Assembly (NCBI RefSeq): GCF_000407145.1
Contig: NZ_KE136472.1
Location: forward strand, 973,658 to 1,037,657
Length of the DNA: 64,000 nucleotides
Reading direction: 5' to 3'
From: Enterococcus caccae ATCC BAA-1240
Lineage (GTDB): Bacteria > Bacillota > Bacilli > Lactobacillales > Enterococcaceae
Shown in pieces: positions 1-9,403 of this stretch. A program made the translations under genes and the position numbers. A model generated the notes under the pieces. That model did not search any database. It had not been told where the DNA came from and saw nothing but the letters and a program-made list of their open reading frames with translations. The first letter of the stretch is position 1. Each line of letters opens with the position of its first letter.

Positions 1-885
1 AAATTATTTTTTCAAAAAAACTGGTCTAGTTTTGTACTATTTTTAGTCACGATACTTGGGGTATTTTTAGTACTGATCATGGCAGTTCCTAAAGCTAAAC
101 CGATCTTGGGAACTGGCGCAGCACAGACGGCAACTAGTGAAACAAAAGAAGTAATACGCTATACAGCAATCGGAGACTCACTGACAGAAGGTATTGGTGA
201 TTTGACAAATTCAGGTGGATTTGTTCCACTTGTTGCCAGTGATTTGCAAGAACAGTATCGTTTAAACGGTGTACAAACGGATAACTTCGGAAAAAATGGA
301 GACCGAAGTGATCAAATTTTGAAACGAATCAAAAAGAATGAAGACATCCAAAAAGGGCTGACTGCTGCAGATGTCATTACCTTAACGGTTGGTGGAAACG
401 ACTTAATGAAAGTCATTAAAGGTGATGTATTCCGTTTAACAAAAGACTCATTTAAAAAACCGTTGAAACACTATCAAAAAGAAGTTGAGAAATTACTAAC
501 AGAGATTCGCAAGTATAATGAAAAGGCCCCCATTTACGTTTTAGGTATATATAATCCATTCTACCTTTATTTCCCTGATATTACTGAAATGCAGGAAATA
601 GTAGATGACTGGAATGAAGGAACGCAAACGATCGTTACTGCTGAAAAAAATGCCTATTTTATTCCAATTAACGATTTATTGTATAAGGGGGTTGGAGATG
701 AAGTTGGTATCGTCAGCAGCGAAGAAACTGCAACATCTAGCGGAGAACATGATATCAAAAATAATGCATTGTATGAAGAAGACCATTTTCATCCTAATAA
801 TTTAGGCTATCAGATCATGGCTAGTACTGTTCGTGATAAAATGGTCAAAACTCAAGATAAATGGCTTGAAAAAGGAAGTGAGTGA
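1..885 (+). CDS. SGNH/GDSL-family lipase/acylhydrolase, 5' end outside window
   Basis: The reading frame is open from base 1, so the start codon lies upstream; 294 codons are visible. The first visible residues form a hydrophobic segment (to about residue 27), consistent with a signal anchor placing the enzyme outside the membrane. The block I motif GDSLTEG (about residue 58) carries the nucleophilic Ser, GGND is the block III oxyanion motif, and DHFHPN near the C-terminus supplies the catalytic Asp/His. This family hydrolyses esters or acyl groups; the substrate cannot be told. Its stop codon overlaps the start of the YpmS-like gene by four bases, so the two are probably translationally coupled. 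An ATG at 79 is in frame but would remove the membrane segment. Confidence 0.85.
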   Translation, partial: KLFFQKNWSSFVLFLVTILGVFLVLIMAVPKAKPILGTGAAQTATSETKEVIRYTAIGDSLTEGIGDLTNSGGFVPLVASDLQEQYRLNGVQTDNFGKNGDRSDQILKRIKKNEDIQKGLTAADVITLTVGGNDLMKVIKGDVFRLTKDSFKKPLKHYQKEVEKLLTEIRKYNEKAPIYVLGIYNPFYLYFPDITEMQEIVDDWNEGTQTIVTAEKNAYFIPINDLLYKGVGDEVGIVSSEETATSSGEHDIKNNALYEEDHFHPNNLGYQIMASTVRDKMVKTQDKWLEKGSE

Positions 886-1553
886 GAAGGATGAAAAAGG
901 AAACAGAAGAAAAAAAAGAAGGAAAAAAAATTAGTCAGCGCAGAAAAAAAAATCCTGAAGTAAAAAAAACAATCAATCGTTGGAAGGTTGCTTTTATTAT
1001 TTTGATCGGAGTTATAATTGGAAGTCTGGCTTTTGTATTCATAAGAGTCACTCAAGTTCGGGAACCAAACTATCAGCCCGTACCTGAACTAGTTGAAAAA
1101 GATGGCACGCCAGTTATTGCAATCCAATCAAAGAAAAAGCAAATAAACGCATTAATTGATTTTTATCTTGGTGATTTTCAAAAAGGCTCAGATATTACCT
1201 ATAAATTCTATTTAGAAAATGAAGCGATGTTAAATGGAACATTTGAAGTTTTAGGTCACCCAATCCAATTTTATCTGTATTTTGATCCTTATGTAATGGA
1301 TAATGGCAACGTTCAATTAAAAGCCAAAAGTTTATCTATTGGAACGTTAGGCTTACCAATGAAAGAAATCTTAAAATTTGTTCAAAGAGATTATAAACTG
1401 CCGAACTGGGTGGAAGTCAATCCAGATGAACGTACTGTTTTACTACGCCTAGATCAATTTAGAATGCAAAATGGTTTATTCATCCGTGCAGAAAAGATAA
1501 ACTTAGTGGACGATGATATTCGAATGAACATTTATTTACCAAAAGAGAAATAG
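882..1553 (+). CDS. YpmS-like (DUF2140) membrane-anchored protein
   Basis: The product has a highly basic N-terminus of about 35 residues, one transmembrane helix (about residues 34-55) and an extracytoplasmic domain of about 165 residues. The domain, and the pairing with a GDSL hydrolase just upstream, match the YpmS/DUF2140 family of Firmicutes, whose biochemical role is not settled. The start is uncertain: GTG at 882 overlaps the preceding TGA and has GGAAG close upstream; ATG at 891 is in frame but its purine run abuts the codon. msrA follows 20 bases after the stop with its own strong ribosome binding site, so a four-gene operon up to the YozE-like gene is likely. Confidence 0.75.
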   Translation: MRRMKKETEEKKEGKKISQRRKKNPEVKKTINRWKVAFIILIGVIIGSLAFVFIRVTQVREPNYQPVPELVEKDGTPVIAIQSKKKQINALIDFYLGDFQKGSDITYKFYLENEAMLNGTFEVLGHPIQFYLYFDPYVMDNGNVQLKAKSLSIGTLGLPMKEILKFVQRDYKLPNWVEVNPDERTVLLRLDQFRMQNGLFIRAEKINLVDDDIRMNIYLPKEK

Positions 1554-1573
1554 TCCATCAAGGAGGAAACGTA

Positions 1574-2083
1574 ATGAGTGAAAAAGCTATTTTCGCTGGT
1601 GGTTGTTTTTGGTGCATGATACAGCCCTTTGATACACAGCCAGGCATAATTTCAGTGATATCAGGATATACAGGTGGTCACGTTGAAAATCCAACCTATG
1701 AACAAGTACGAACTCATACGACCGGCCATACAGAAGCAGTTGAGATAGAATTTGATCCTGCTATTATGCCTTATGAAAAATTAGTAGAGATTTACTGGCA
1801 ACAGACTGATCCTACAGATGCTCTAGGTCAATTTGAGGATCGTGGTGATAATTATCGACCAGTTATTTTTTACACAAGTGAACAACAGAAAGCAATTGCA
1901 GAAAAGAGTCGGCAAAAGTTACAAATAAGTGGACGTTTTAGTGAACCAATCGTAACAACGATTGAACCAGCAACTATTTTTTATCCTGCCGAGGAGTATC
2001 ACCAAGACTTTTATCAAAAAGATCCTAAACGCTATAAAGAGGCACACCTTAATCGAGAAAATTTTATAAAAGAAAATTGGTGA
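1574..2083 (+). CDS. msrA: Peptide methionine (S)-S-oxide reductase
   Basis: MsrA reduces the S-epimer of methionine sulfoxide in proteins using thioredoxin, repairing oxidative damage in the cytoplasm. The catalytic GGCFWC motif is at residues 9-14 (nucleophile Cys11), followed by the [14 protein letters not shown] and GHTEAVEI family blocks; 169 aa is normal for a single-domain MsrA. AGGAGG lies 7 bases before the ATG. No MsrB domain is fused and none is adjacent. Confidence 0.95.
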   Translation: MSEKAIFAGGCFWCMIQPFDTQPGIISVISGYTGGHVENPTYEQVRTHTTGHTEAVEIEFDPAIMPYEKLVEIYWQQTDPTDALGQFEDRGDNYRPVIFYTSEQQKAIAEKSRQKLQISGRFSEPIVTTIEPATIFYPAEEYHQDFYQKDPKRYKEAHLNRENFIKENW

Positions 2084-2087
2084 ATAT

Positions 2088-2306
2088 ATGAGAAGAAGTT
2101 TTTATCATTATTTAATGACCTTAAGAGCTCCTAAAAAAACAGCAGAAAGTCAATTTGCTAATGATGCAGCAAGAGATATTCAGTTCCCTAAGCAGTCGGA
2201 AGATTACCATGAATTATCTACTTATTTAGAAATGAACGCTGATTACTTGACTAACATGCACATTTTTGACGAATTATGGGAAAAATACGTAGAAAATAAT
2301 AAATAA
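2088..2306 (+). CDS. YozE-like SAM-fold protein (UPF0346)
   Basis: A 72-aa cytoplasmic protein beginning [13 protein letters not shown] with the [20 protein letters not shown] block typical of the YozE/UPF0346 family, a small sterile-alpha-motif-like fold of unknown function. It starts 4 bases after msrA, so it is read from the same transcript, and is closed off by a terminator directly after its stop. Confidence 0.85.
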   Translation: MRRSFYHYLMTLRAPKKTAESQFANDAARDIQFPKQSEDYHELSTYLEMNADYLTNMHIFDELWEKYVENNK

Positions 2307-2310
2307 AAAA

Positions 2311-2351
2311 AAGAAGGAAAGGGCAAAGAAAGCTTTTCCTTCTTTTTTTTT
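2311..2351 (+). terminator. Rho-independent terminator after the YozE-like gene
   Basis: AAGAAGGAAA at 2311-2320 pairs with TTTCCTTCTT at 2335-2344 and runs into T residues. It separates the msrA operon from the protease gene. Confidence 0.8.
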
Positions 2352-2403
2352 CATGTTAAACTGGAAAACATGCAATGATAATTTTACAGAAAGAGATGAC
2401 TCC

Positions 2404-3837
2404 ATGAAAAATACACAACAAGTACCTTTTCATCAATATATTATTTCTATTGTCTGTGTAGCTTTTTTGGTTGGTGGCGGTAGTTATATCTATTTTGATC
2501 ACCAATATAAAAAACAGCTTGCAAACAATCCAGCTCAAAGTGGTGACTTAAGAAAAGTTGATAATTTATATAATGAAATCGTTACGAATTATGTCGGGAA
2601 AATTGATGAAAAAAAACTAATTGATGGTGCCTTAAAAGGAATGACAGAGGCGTTAGACGATCCGTATTCTAGCTATCTGAATGAACCCGAGGCAGATGAA
2701 TTGGACCAAAGTCTTGCAGGCAGTTTTGAAGGAATTGGTGCAACTATGACTATGACAAATGAGCTACCATCAGTGGCACAGGCGCCTATTGAAGGTTCTC
2801 CTGCTGCTAAGGCTGGAATGAAAACTGGTGATACGATCCTAAAAGTCGATGAGGAAGAAACAGAAGGGAAGACGCTTTCTCAGGTAGTCAGCAAAATTCG
2901 TGGGAAGAAAGGAACGGAAGTTCGTTTAACCATTGCTCGAGGCGATGAGACTTTTGAATTAAAACTTACCCGAGATACTATTCCAATTGAGACAGTTAAA
3001 GGCGAATTAGACAAATCTGACTCTACAATTGGTTCAATCAAGATTATTTCTTTTGGTGAAAACACATATAATGAACTAAAAAAAACAATCAAAACATTAA
3101 GAAAAGCTGGTGCTAAATCGTTTGTTATCGATTTACGCCAAAATCCAGGTGGACTACTTGATCAAGTAGAACAAATGGCCAGCATGTTTCTCGAAGACGG
3201 AAAAACAATTATCAAATTTGAAGATAAAAACGGGAATACGAGTGAAGATACCGCTTCCAGTAACTTAGATGGTGGATTTAAAGTAACCGAACCGACTGTT
3301 GTTTTAGTTGATGAAGGTAGTGCTAGTGCTTCAGAAATTTTTGCAGCAGCTTTAAAAGAATCTGGCAATAAAAAAATCATTGGAACAAAAACCTTCGGTA
3401 AAGGAACCGTTCAAACTGTTAAAAATTTAAGTGACAAGAGCGAAATCAAATTAACTGTTTTAAAATGGCTAACACCTAATGGAAAATGGATTCATGAAAA
3501 AGGGTTGGAACCTAGCATCAAAGCAGATTATCCTGATTATGCATACTTGTCTCCTATTTCTAGAGATAAAACATTCAAGCAAGGAGATTCGTCCCCTGTT
3601 GTTAAAAATATCAATGCTTTATTACATGCCCTTGACTATGAAGTTGATGGAAACAGCAGTGATTTTTCAGAGCAAACTAAAACGGCTGTTAGTGCACTAC
3701 AAACAGGCAGTAATCTACCTATCACAGGAGAAGTCGACAACGACACAGCTACCCAAATCGAGTCTGAGGTAGGGAAAAAAATCAAAGAAAACGATCAGGC
3801 TTATGATGTTGCTCTAAAAGAACTTCAAAAAAAATAG
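2404..3837 (+). CDS. S41-family C-terminal processing peptidase with PDZ and peptidoglycan-binding domains
   Basis: A membrane-anchored serine protease of the CtpA/CtpB type. From ATG 2404 the product is 477 aa: a transmembrane helix at about residues 12-30, a PDZ domain at about 100-180, the S41 catalytic core with Ser in VDEGSASASEIF and Lys in GTKTFGKGT, and a C-terminal PG_binding_1-like domain. The family trims the C-termini of exported proteins. An in-frame ATG at 2353 lies on the tail of the preceding terminator and has no ribosome binding site, so I prefer 2404, which follows a weak GAGATG. A possible -10 (GATAAT, 2377-2382) would also place transcription start inside the longer form. 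Confidence 0.88.
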   Translation: MKNTQQVPFHQYIISIVCVAFLVGGGSYIYFDHQYKKQLANNPAQSGDLRKVDNLYNEIVTNYVGKIDEKKLIDGALKGMTEALDDPYSSYLNEPEADELDQSLAGSFEGIGATMTMTNELPSVAQAPIEGSPAAKAGMKTGDTILKVDEEETEGKTLSQVVSKIRGKKGTEVRLTIARGDETFELKLTRDTIPIETVKGELDKSDSTIGSIKIISFGENTYNELKKTIKTLRKAGAKSFVIDLRQNPGGLLDQVEQMASMFLEDGKTIIKFEDKNGNTSEDTASSNLDGGFKVTEPTVVLVDEGSASASEIFAAALKESGNKKIIGTKTFGKGTVQTVKNLSDKSEIKLTVLKWLTPNGKWIHEKGLEPSIKADYPDYAYLSPISRDKTFKQGDSSPVVKNINALLHALDYEVDGNSSDFSEQTKTAVSALQTGSNLPITGEVDNDTATQIESEVGKKIKENDQAYDVALKELQKK

Positions 3838-3846
3838 AAGAAATTA

Positions 3847-3891
3847 GTATGAAAAGAAAAGTAACAATGTTGCAAAATCACCTTTTCATAC
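3847..3891 (+). terminator. Hairpin after the S41 protease gene (weak terminator)
   Basis: A perfect 10-bp inverted repeat, GTATGAAAAG (3847-3856) and CTTTTCATAC (3882-3891), follows the protease stop. There is no clear T tract, so termination is only probable. Confidence 0.45.
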
Positions 3892-4000
3892 CAATTTCAT
3901 ATTTTACTCAAAGAGGGTTCAACTTTTCTTTTAAATTAGTCGCTTTTTCTAGTGTTTTTACTTTATAATAGAATCAGTATGAGAAAGGGAGATAAGCAGA

Positions 4001-4555
4001 GTGGAAAAGCGAAAATCGTATATCGGTTATTTTATTTCTTTCATGAAATTGCTCGTTCCTTCTTTAGTATTGTTATTTATACTAAGAGGTTTTATTTTGA
4101 TCCCTGTACCAGTTGACGGAAATTCAATGGAAAAAACACTGAGTCAAGGTGATATGATCATGATGGAAAAATTTTCTTCGATCAAACGTTTTGATGTCAT
4201 CGTGTTTAAATTACCGAGTGGCGCTATTTATATTAAACGAGTAATTGGATTGCCAGGTGAAGCTGTTCGATATGAAAATGACCAACTCTATATAAATGAA
4301 AAAAAGATTGAGGAACCTTTCTTAGAAAAGAATATAAAAAAAGATCACGAAACAGCTCCATATACAACTAATTTTAATTTAAGTGATCTTACCACGGAAA
4401 ATACATTGCCTAGAGATACTTATTTTGTGCTAGGTGACAATCGGCGAATGTCTAAAGACAGCCGCTCATTTGGTGCAGTTCAAAGCAAGTATATTTTAGG
4501 AAAAGCGCAATTCGTATACTACCCAATAACACATATGAAATTCATACCAAGATAG
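4001..4555 (+). CDS. lepB: Signal peptidase I
   Basis: Type I signal peptidase that removes signal peptides from exported proteins at the outer membrane face. One N-terminal transmembrane helix (about residues 14-36) precedes the catalytic Ser42 in DGNSMEK and the Lys79 of the dyad in YIKRVIGLPGE; the LGDNRRMSKDSR box is near the C-terminus. The 184-aa length is usual for Gram-positive single-helix enzymes. The start is GTG, with GAAAGGGA 11 bases upstream and a TATAAT -10 at 3964-3969. rbgA begins 8 bases downstream; lepB-rbgA-rnhB is a common order in Firmicutes. Confidence 0.93.
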   Translation: MEKRKSYIGYFISFMKLLVPSLVLLFILRGFILIPVPVDGNSMEKTLSQGDMIMMEKFSSIKRFDVIVFKLPSGAIYIKRVIGLPGEAVRYENDQLYINEKKIEEPFLEKNIKKDHETAPYTTNFNLSDLTTENTLPRDTYFVLGDNRRMSKDSRSFGAVQSKYILGKAQFVYYPITHMKFIPR

Positions 4556-4563
4556 GTGATAAA

Positions 4564-5427
4564 ATGACAATACAATGGTTCCCAGGACACATGGCAAAGG
4601 CCAGAAGAGAAGTATCTGAAAAAATAAAATATGTTGACATCGTCTTTGAATTAATTGATGCGCGCTTACCTCTTTCATCGAGAAATCCGATGATGGATCA
4701 AATTGTTCAGCAAAAACCGCGATTAATCCTACTAAATAAGGGGGATTTAGCTGATAGAGAGCAAAATCAAAAATGGCAGCAATATTTTCAAGAAAAAGGG
4801 TATCACACACTAATCATTAATGCTCAGCAAAATAAAGGCGTCAATAAAATAGTACTTGAAGCAAAAAAAGCCTTAAAAGAAAAAATTGATCGGGAACGTT
4901 CAAAGGGAGTGAAACCACGTGCGATTCGTGCGATGTGCATCGGTATTCCTAATGTAGGAAAATCAACTCTTATGAATCGTTTAGTTGGAAAAAAAATTGC
5001 GCAAACTGGGAATAAACCCGGCGTGACAAAAGGACAGCAGTGGCTTCGTTCAGGTACAGACTTAGAATTACTTGACACACCGGGAATCTTATGGCCCAAG
5101 TTTGAAGATCAAGAAATCGGAAAAAAGCTTGCGCTAACTGGAGCCATTAAAGATCAATTGCTTCACTTAGATGATTTGGCTATTTATGGATTAACATTTT
5201 TTTCACATTTTTACCCAGAGCGTTTGGTTGAGCGCTATAAATTAACACAAGAGCAAACTTTTTTACCAGGTGCTGAACTTTTGATGTTAATCAGTGAAAA
5301 GCGTGGATTTAGGGACGATTATGATCGTGCAAGTGAGATGATCATTCAAGAAATCCGAAGTAGCAAATTAGGACCATATACTTTAGATCGTTGGGAAGAA
5401 TTAGGAGTTACAGAAAATGAAAACTGA
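4564..5427 (+). CDS. rbgA: Ribosome biogenesis GTPase RbgA/YlqF
   Basis: Circularly permuted GTPase required for a late step of 50S subunit assembly. The N-terminal WFPGHMAKARRE signature is followed by G4 (LNKGD), then G1 (GIPNVGKST), G2/G3 (DTPGILWPK) in the permuted order, and a C-terminal helical domain; 287 aa is typical. The reading frame overlaps rnhB by 11 bases, implying coupled translation. Confidence 0.95.
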   Translation: MTIQWFPGHMAKARREVSEKIKYVDIVFELIDARLPLSSRNPMMDQIVQQKPRLILLNKGDLADREQNQKWQQYFQEKGYHTLIINAQQNKGVNKIVLEAKKALKEKIDRERSKGVKPRAIRAMCIGIPNVGKSTLMNRLVGKKIAQTGNKPGVTKGQQWLRSGTDLELLDTPGILWPKFEDQEIGKKLALTGAIKDQLLHLDDLAIYGLTFFSHFYPERLVERYKLTQEQTFLPGAELLMLISEKRGFRDDYDRASEMIIQEIRSSKLGPYTLDRWEELGVTENEN

Positions 5428-6184
5428 ATCAATCCAGCAAATCAAAGCAGAATTAGCAACTATCAATACTAGAGAGGATAAACGCATCAAGCTATGGCAA
5501 GCAGATGAACGCAATGGTGTTCAACAGGCTTTAGCTCAATGGGATAGGAAACTCCAACGGCATGAAAAAGAAGTGGCGTTATTTGAAGAAATGCAACAGT
5601 TTGAAAATAGTGCACGCGCTCAAGGACACCGTTTAATAGTCGGGATAGATGAGGTAGGGCGCGGCCCGTTAGCTGGCCCTGTTGTTGCTGCAGCAGTCAT
5701 TCTTCCCGAAAATTTCCAACTTTTAGGTGTTAATGATTCCAAAAAATTATCTGCCAAAAAAAGAGATGAACTCTATGATGAAATTCAAAATCAAGCCATC
5801 TCTATCGGGATTGGTATGGTAGATCACAATAAAATTGATGAAATAAATATTTATCAAGCCTCTAAATTAGCTATGGGAATAGCGTTAGAAGACCTTTGTT
5901 TTATACCAGATTATTTATTGATTGATGCGATGAAATTAGATGTTAAAATCCCTCAAGAAAGTATCATCAAAGGGGATGCTCGTTCAGTTTCAATTGCCGC
6001 TGCAAGTATTGTAGCTAAAGTGATTCGTGACCGACTGATGGAAGATTACGGCAAAATGTATCCTGGATATGGTTTTGAAAAAAATGCAGGTTATGGGACA
6101 AAAGAACATTTACTTGGTTTACAAAAACAAGGAATTTGTACGATCCATAGAAAAACCTTTGCTCCAATCAAAGATATGTGTTAA
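5417..6184 (+). CDS. rnhB: Ribonuclease HII
   Basis: Removes ribonucleotides from DNA and RNA primers from RNA-DNA hybrids. The catalytic GIDEVGRGPLAGPV block is at about residues 75-88, with the later conserved acidic residues in LLIDAMK and the SIAAASIVAKVIRD block. An N-terminal extension of about 70 residues precedes the catalytic core, as in other Firmicutes RnhB proteins. GGAG lies 11 bases before the ATG inside the end of rbgA. Confidence 0.95.
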   Translation: MKTESIQQIKAELATINTREDKRIKLWQADERNGVQQALAQWDRKLQRHEKEVALFEEMQQFENSARAQGHRLIVGIDEVGRGPLAGPVVAAAVILPENFQLLGVNDSKKLSAKKRDELYDEIQNQAISIGIGMVDHNKIDEINIYQASKLAMGIALEDLCFIPDYLLIDAMKLDVKIPQESIIKGDARSVSIAAASIVAKVIRDRLMEDYGKMYPGYGFEKNAGYGTKEHLLGLQKQGICTIHRKTFAPIKDMC

Positions 6185-6210
6185 AAAATAAAAAAGACCT
6201 TTTTTTGCGG

Positions 6211-6230
6211 ATACTTATTATAACAAGTAT
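6211..6230 (+). promoter_or_regulatory. Inverted repeat overlapping a possible dprA -10
   Basis: ATACTT (6211-6216) and AAGTAT (6225-6230) flank a TATAAC hexamer (6219-6224) 25 bases upstream of the dprA start. It could be an operator or a promoter element; no good -35 is seen. Confidence 0.3.
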
Positions 6231-6249
6231 TTGTGAAAGAAGGTTTTTT

Positions 6250-7131
6250 ATGGAAGCAAAACAACGCAAACTTTTATTTAAATTAGCCGTTTGTAGTGGG
6301 ATCGGCAACTTGGGGATGCTCAAAGTTTTAGATTTTTCAATGCGATACAACAATAGTACGGATTTTTCAAAAGAAGAAATCATTCAGATTGCAGGCATCA
6401 CAACCTACCAAAAGAACTTTTCCGAGTCTTGGGATCATTGGACAAATAATCCCGAAAAATTAACAAAGTATTATGATGCGCATACGTTTATTACGATAGT
6501 AGATCCAGTGTATCCTTATTATTTGAAGCAAATTTATAACTGCCCCGTTTTATTATTCTATAGAGGGAACTTATCACTTTTAGAAGAAAACTGCTTGGCC
6601 TTTATTGGTGCAAGAGCTGCTTCGGTTTATGGAATAAATGTTGCGCGCCAGCTGATTCCTGAAATGATCGGTCATAATCTAACGATTGTTAGCGGATTGG
6701 CAAAAGGAATTGATAGCATCAGCCATCAAGTGGCGATGCAAAATGGCGGAAATACGATAGGGGTTATTGGAACGGGATTAGATATATGTTATCCAAAAGA
6801 AACGGCTCATATCCAACGGAAAATGATGGAAGAACAATTAGTTATAAGCGAGTATCCGAATGGAACCGGACCGAATAAATATCATTTTCCGATGCGAAAC
6901 CGAATTATTGCTGGTATGACCTTAGGTACATGCGTGATCGAAGCACGTAAAAAAAGCGGTACTTTAATTACGGCACAAGCTGCTTTAGAATATGGCCGTG
7001 AAGTTTTTGCAGTTCCTGGTAATCTCTTTGATGCCCAATCTGATGGCTGTCACGCTCTTATACAAGACGGCGCAAAGTGTACAATTTCTGCACAAGATAT
7101 TTTAGAAGAAATCCAGTTTTTTTCTATTTAA
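6250..7131 (+). CDS. dprA: DNA-processing protein DprA (Smf)
   Basis: Loads RecA onto single-stranded DNA taken up during transformation and protects it. The Rossmann-like DprA core shows FIGARAASVYG, VSGLAKGIDSISH and GTGLDICYPKE, then PNGTGPNKYHFPMRNRIIAG and the SGTLITAQAALEYGREVFAVPG block. I chose ATG 6250 (293 aa) because it has GAAAGAAGG 7 bases upstream; an upstream in-frame start at 6178 overlaps rnhB and adds a non-conserved lysine-rich stretch. The C-terminal winged-helix domain of longer DprA proteins is absent, as in streptococci. Confidence 0.93.
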   Translation: MEAKQRKLLFKLAVCSGIGNLGMLKVLDFSMRYNNSTDFSKEEIIQIAGITTYQKNFSESWDHWTNNPEKLTKYYDAHTFITIVDPVYPYYLKQIYNCPVLLFYRGNLSLLEENCLAFIGARAASVYGINVARQLIPEMIGHNLTIVSGLAKGIDSISHQVAMQNGGNTIGVIGTGLDICYPKETAHIQRKMMEEQLVISEYPNGTGPNKYHFPMRNRIIAGMTLGTCVIEARKKSGTLITAQAALEYGREVFAVPGNLFDAQSDGCHALIQDGAKCTISAQDILEEIQFFSI

Positions 7132-7143
7132 CTACATCAATCC

Positions 7144-7172
7144 TTGACAAACTTGTGATGAATAGATATGAT
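7144..7172 (+). promoter_or_regulatory. Consensus sigma-A promoter upstream of topA
   Basis: TTGACA (7144-7149), a 17-bp spacer and TATGAT (7167-7172). The promoter starts 13 bases after the dprA stop, so topA can be transcribed alone. A second TATAAT is at 7209-7214 without a matching -35. Confidence 0.8.
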
Positions 7173-7251
7173 GAAGTACGATTTGTGAGTTCTCTACATT
7201 TTGATATATATAATAGAAGAAACACAAAAACCGAAAGGAGCCACACGTTGA

Positions 7252-9330
7252 ATGGCGTATAAATATCTAGTTATTGTAGAATCACCAGCTAAAGCCAAAA
7301 CGATTGAAAAATATTTAGGAAAAAACTATAAGGTTGTTGCCAGTGTTGGACATATACGTGATTTACCCAAAAGTAAAATGGGCGTTGATACTGAAAATAA
7401 TTACGAACCACATTATATATCTATCCGTGGTAAGGGCGACGTTATCAAAAGTTTGAAAGCCGCTGCAAAAAAAGCTGACAAAGTTTATCTCGCAGCCGAT
7501 CCGGACCGAGAAGGGGAGGCCATTGCTTGGCATTTGTCTTTCCTTCTTGGCTTGGATTTAAACGATAAAAACCGTGTTGTATTTAATGAAATTACAAAAG
7601 AAGCAGTGAAAGCTGCTTTTAAAGAACCTCGTACGATCAATTTGGATCTAGTCGATGCACAACAAGCTCGCCGTATTTTAGACCGCTTAGTGGGTTATTC
7701 ACTTAGTCCTATACTTTGGAGAAAAGTAAAAAAAGGGTTAAGTGCTGGACGAGTTCAATCTGTAGCACTCAAAATAATTATTGATCGCGAAAATGATATT
7801 CGCAAATTTATTCCAGAAGAATATTGGAGTATCGATGGTAATTTTCAAAAAGCAAAGAAAAAATTCAAATCCAGTTTTTGGGGTTTAGACGGCAAAAAGA
7901 AAAAGTTGCCAAATGCTGAAGCTGTAAAAGAAGTAACTACTCGTATCAAAGGAAAAGAGTATGATGTTACGAAAGTTGAGAAAAAAGAACGTAAACGCAA
8001 CCCGGCATTGCCTTTTACTACAAGTAGTTTACAACAAGAAGCCGCTAGAAAGCTGAACTTCAGAACAAGAAAAACCATGATGGTTGCGCAACAGCTTTAT
8101 GAAGGAATTGCCTTAGGGAAACAAGGGACAGTCGGTTTAATTACCTATATGCGTACAGATTCAACTAGAATTGCAGATTCTGCGAAAGCAGAAGTAGCAG
8201 AGTATATTGAAAAAACATATGGTAGTGAATTTTCAGCTCATGGTGGCCGTAAAGTTAAAAATGCCCAAGGGGCTCAAGATGCACATGAAGCTATTCGTCC
8301 TTCCAGCGTAATGCGTACACCAAATGAAATTAAGCAATACTTGGATAAAGATCAACTAAAACTGTATACCTTAATTTGGTCACGTTTAGTTGCCAGTCAA
8401 ATGACACCAGCTATTTTAGATACAATGAAAGTAACTTTAGAACAAAATGGTGTGATTTTCATTGCTAACGGCGCGAAAGTGAAGTTCAAAGGATTCATGC
8501 AAGTTTATGTTGAAGGTCGGGATGATGGGAAAGAAGATAAAGAAAATATTTTACCTGACTTAGCTAAAGGAGATAAAGTTAATGCGCTAGATATCGAACC
8601 AAAACAACATTTCACACAGCCACCAGCCAGATTTAGTGAGGCTACTTTGATTCGAGCGTTAGAAGAAAATGGTGTAGGACGTCCATCAACCTATGCACCA
8701 ACATTAGAAACTATTCAAAGACGTTACTATGTTAAATTAACAAATAAACGTTTTGAACCAACCGAACTAGGCGAAATCGTCAACTCACTGATTGTCGAAT
8801 TCTTCCCACAAATAGTCGATGTTCATTTTACCGCTTCAATGGAAGGAGACTTGGATAAAATCGGTGTTGGTACAGAAAAATGGGTGGAAGTTGTTGATCG
8901 TTTCTACCGACCGTTTGAAAAAGAATTGACAAACGCTGAAGAAAAAATCGAAAAAATCCAAATCAAAGATGAACCAGCTGGATTCGATTGCGATCTTTGT
9001 GGTCATCCTATGGTGATTAAATTAGGACGTTACGGCAAGTTTTATGCATGTAGTAATTTCCCAGAATGTCGTAATACAAAAGCAATTGTTAAAGAAATTG
9101 GCGTTACTTGCCCAGTCTGTAATGAAGGTCAAGTCATTGAACGTAAATCTAAAAAGAATCGTCTATTCTACGGTTGTAGTCGTTATCCTGACTGTGATTT
9201 CACGTCTTGGGACAAACCAATCGGACGTCCGTGTCCAAAATGTGGACAATATCTTGTTGAGAAAAAAGTCAAAGGTGGAAAACAAGTCGTTTGTATCAAT
9301 GGCGACTATGAAGAAAATATTCAAAAATAG
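7252..9330 (+). CDS. topA: DNA topoisomerase I (type IA)
   Basis: Relaxes negative supercoils by transient single-strand breakage. The N-terminal TOPRIM domain has [15 protein letters not shown] and [13 protein letters not shown]; the catalytic Tyr lies in [10 protein letters not shown] at about residue 300. The C-terminus carries two complete four-cysteine zinc motifs (CDLCGHP...CSNFPEC and CPVCNEG...CSRYPDC) and a third, partly degenerate one (CPKCGQY...CINGDYE). At 692 aa it is a standard Firmicutes TopA. AAAGGAG precedes the ATG by about 11 bases. Confidence 0.97.
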   Translation: MAYKYLVIVESPAKAKTIEKYLGKNYKVVASVGHIRDLPKSKMGVDTENNYEPHYISIRGKGDVIKSLKAAAKKADKVYLAADPDREGEAIAWHLSFLLGLDLNDKNRVVFNEITKEAVKAAFKEPRTINLDLVDAQQARRILDRLVGYSLSPILWRKVKKGLSAGRVQSVALKIIIDRENDIRKFIPEEYWSIDGNFQKAKKKFKSSFWGLDGKKKKLPNAEAVKEVTTRIKGKEYDVTKVEKKERKRNPALPFTTSSLQQEAARKLNFRTRKTMMVAQQLYEGIALGKQGTVGLITYMRTDSTRIADSAKAEVAEYIEKTYGSEFSAHGGRKVKNAQGAQDAHEAIRPSSVMRTPNEIKQYLDKDQLKLYTLIWSRLVASQMTPAILDTMKVTLEQNGVIFIANGAKVKFKGFMQVYVEGRDDGKEDKENILPDLAKGDKVNALDIEPKQHFTQPPARFSEATLIRALEENGVGRPSTYAPTLETIQRRYYVKLTNKRFEPTELGEIVNSLIVEFFPQIVDVHFTASMEGDLDKIGVGTEKWVEVVDRFYRPFEKELTNAEEKIEKIQIKDEPAGFDCDLCGHPMVIKLGRYGKFYACSNFPECRNTKAIVKEIGVTCPVCNEGQVIERKSKKNRLFYGCSRYPDCDFTSWDKPIGRPCPKCGQYLVEKKVKGGKQVVCINGDYEENIQK

Positions 9331-9357
9331 AATTATTTATGACAACAGAAATGTAAG

Positions 9358-9385
9358 AGCCTACGGATAAAACCCGTGGCTTTTT
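9358..9385 (+). terminator. Terminator between topA and trmFO
   Basis: AGCCTACGG and CCGTGGCT form a stem with a one-base bulge, followed by five T residues. Confidence 0.65.
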
Positions 9386-9403
9386 GAAGAAAAGAGGAAA
9401 TGT

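Noticed and set aside
7077-7262. Open frame across the dprA-topA junction
   Set aside because: It covers the consensus topA promoter and overlaps both genes out of frame.
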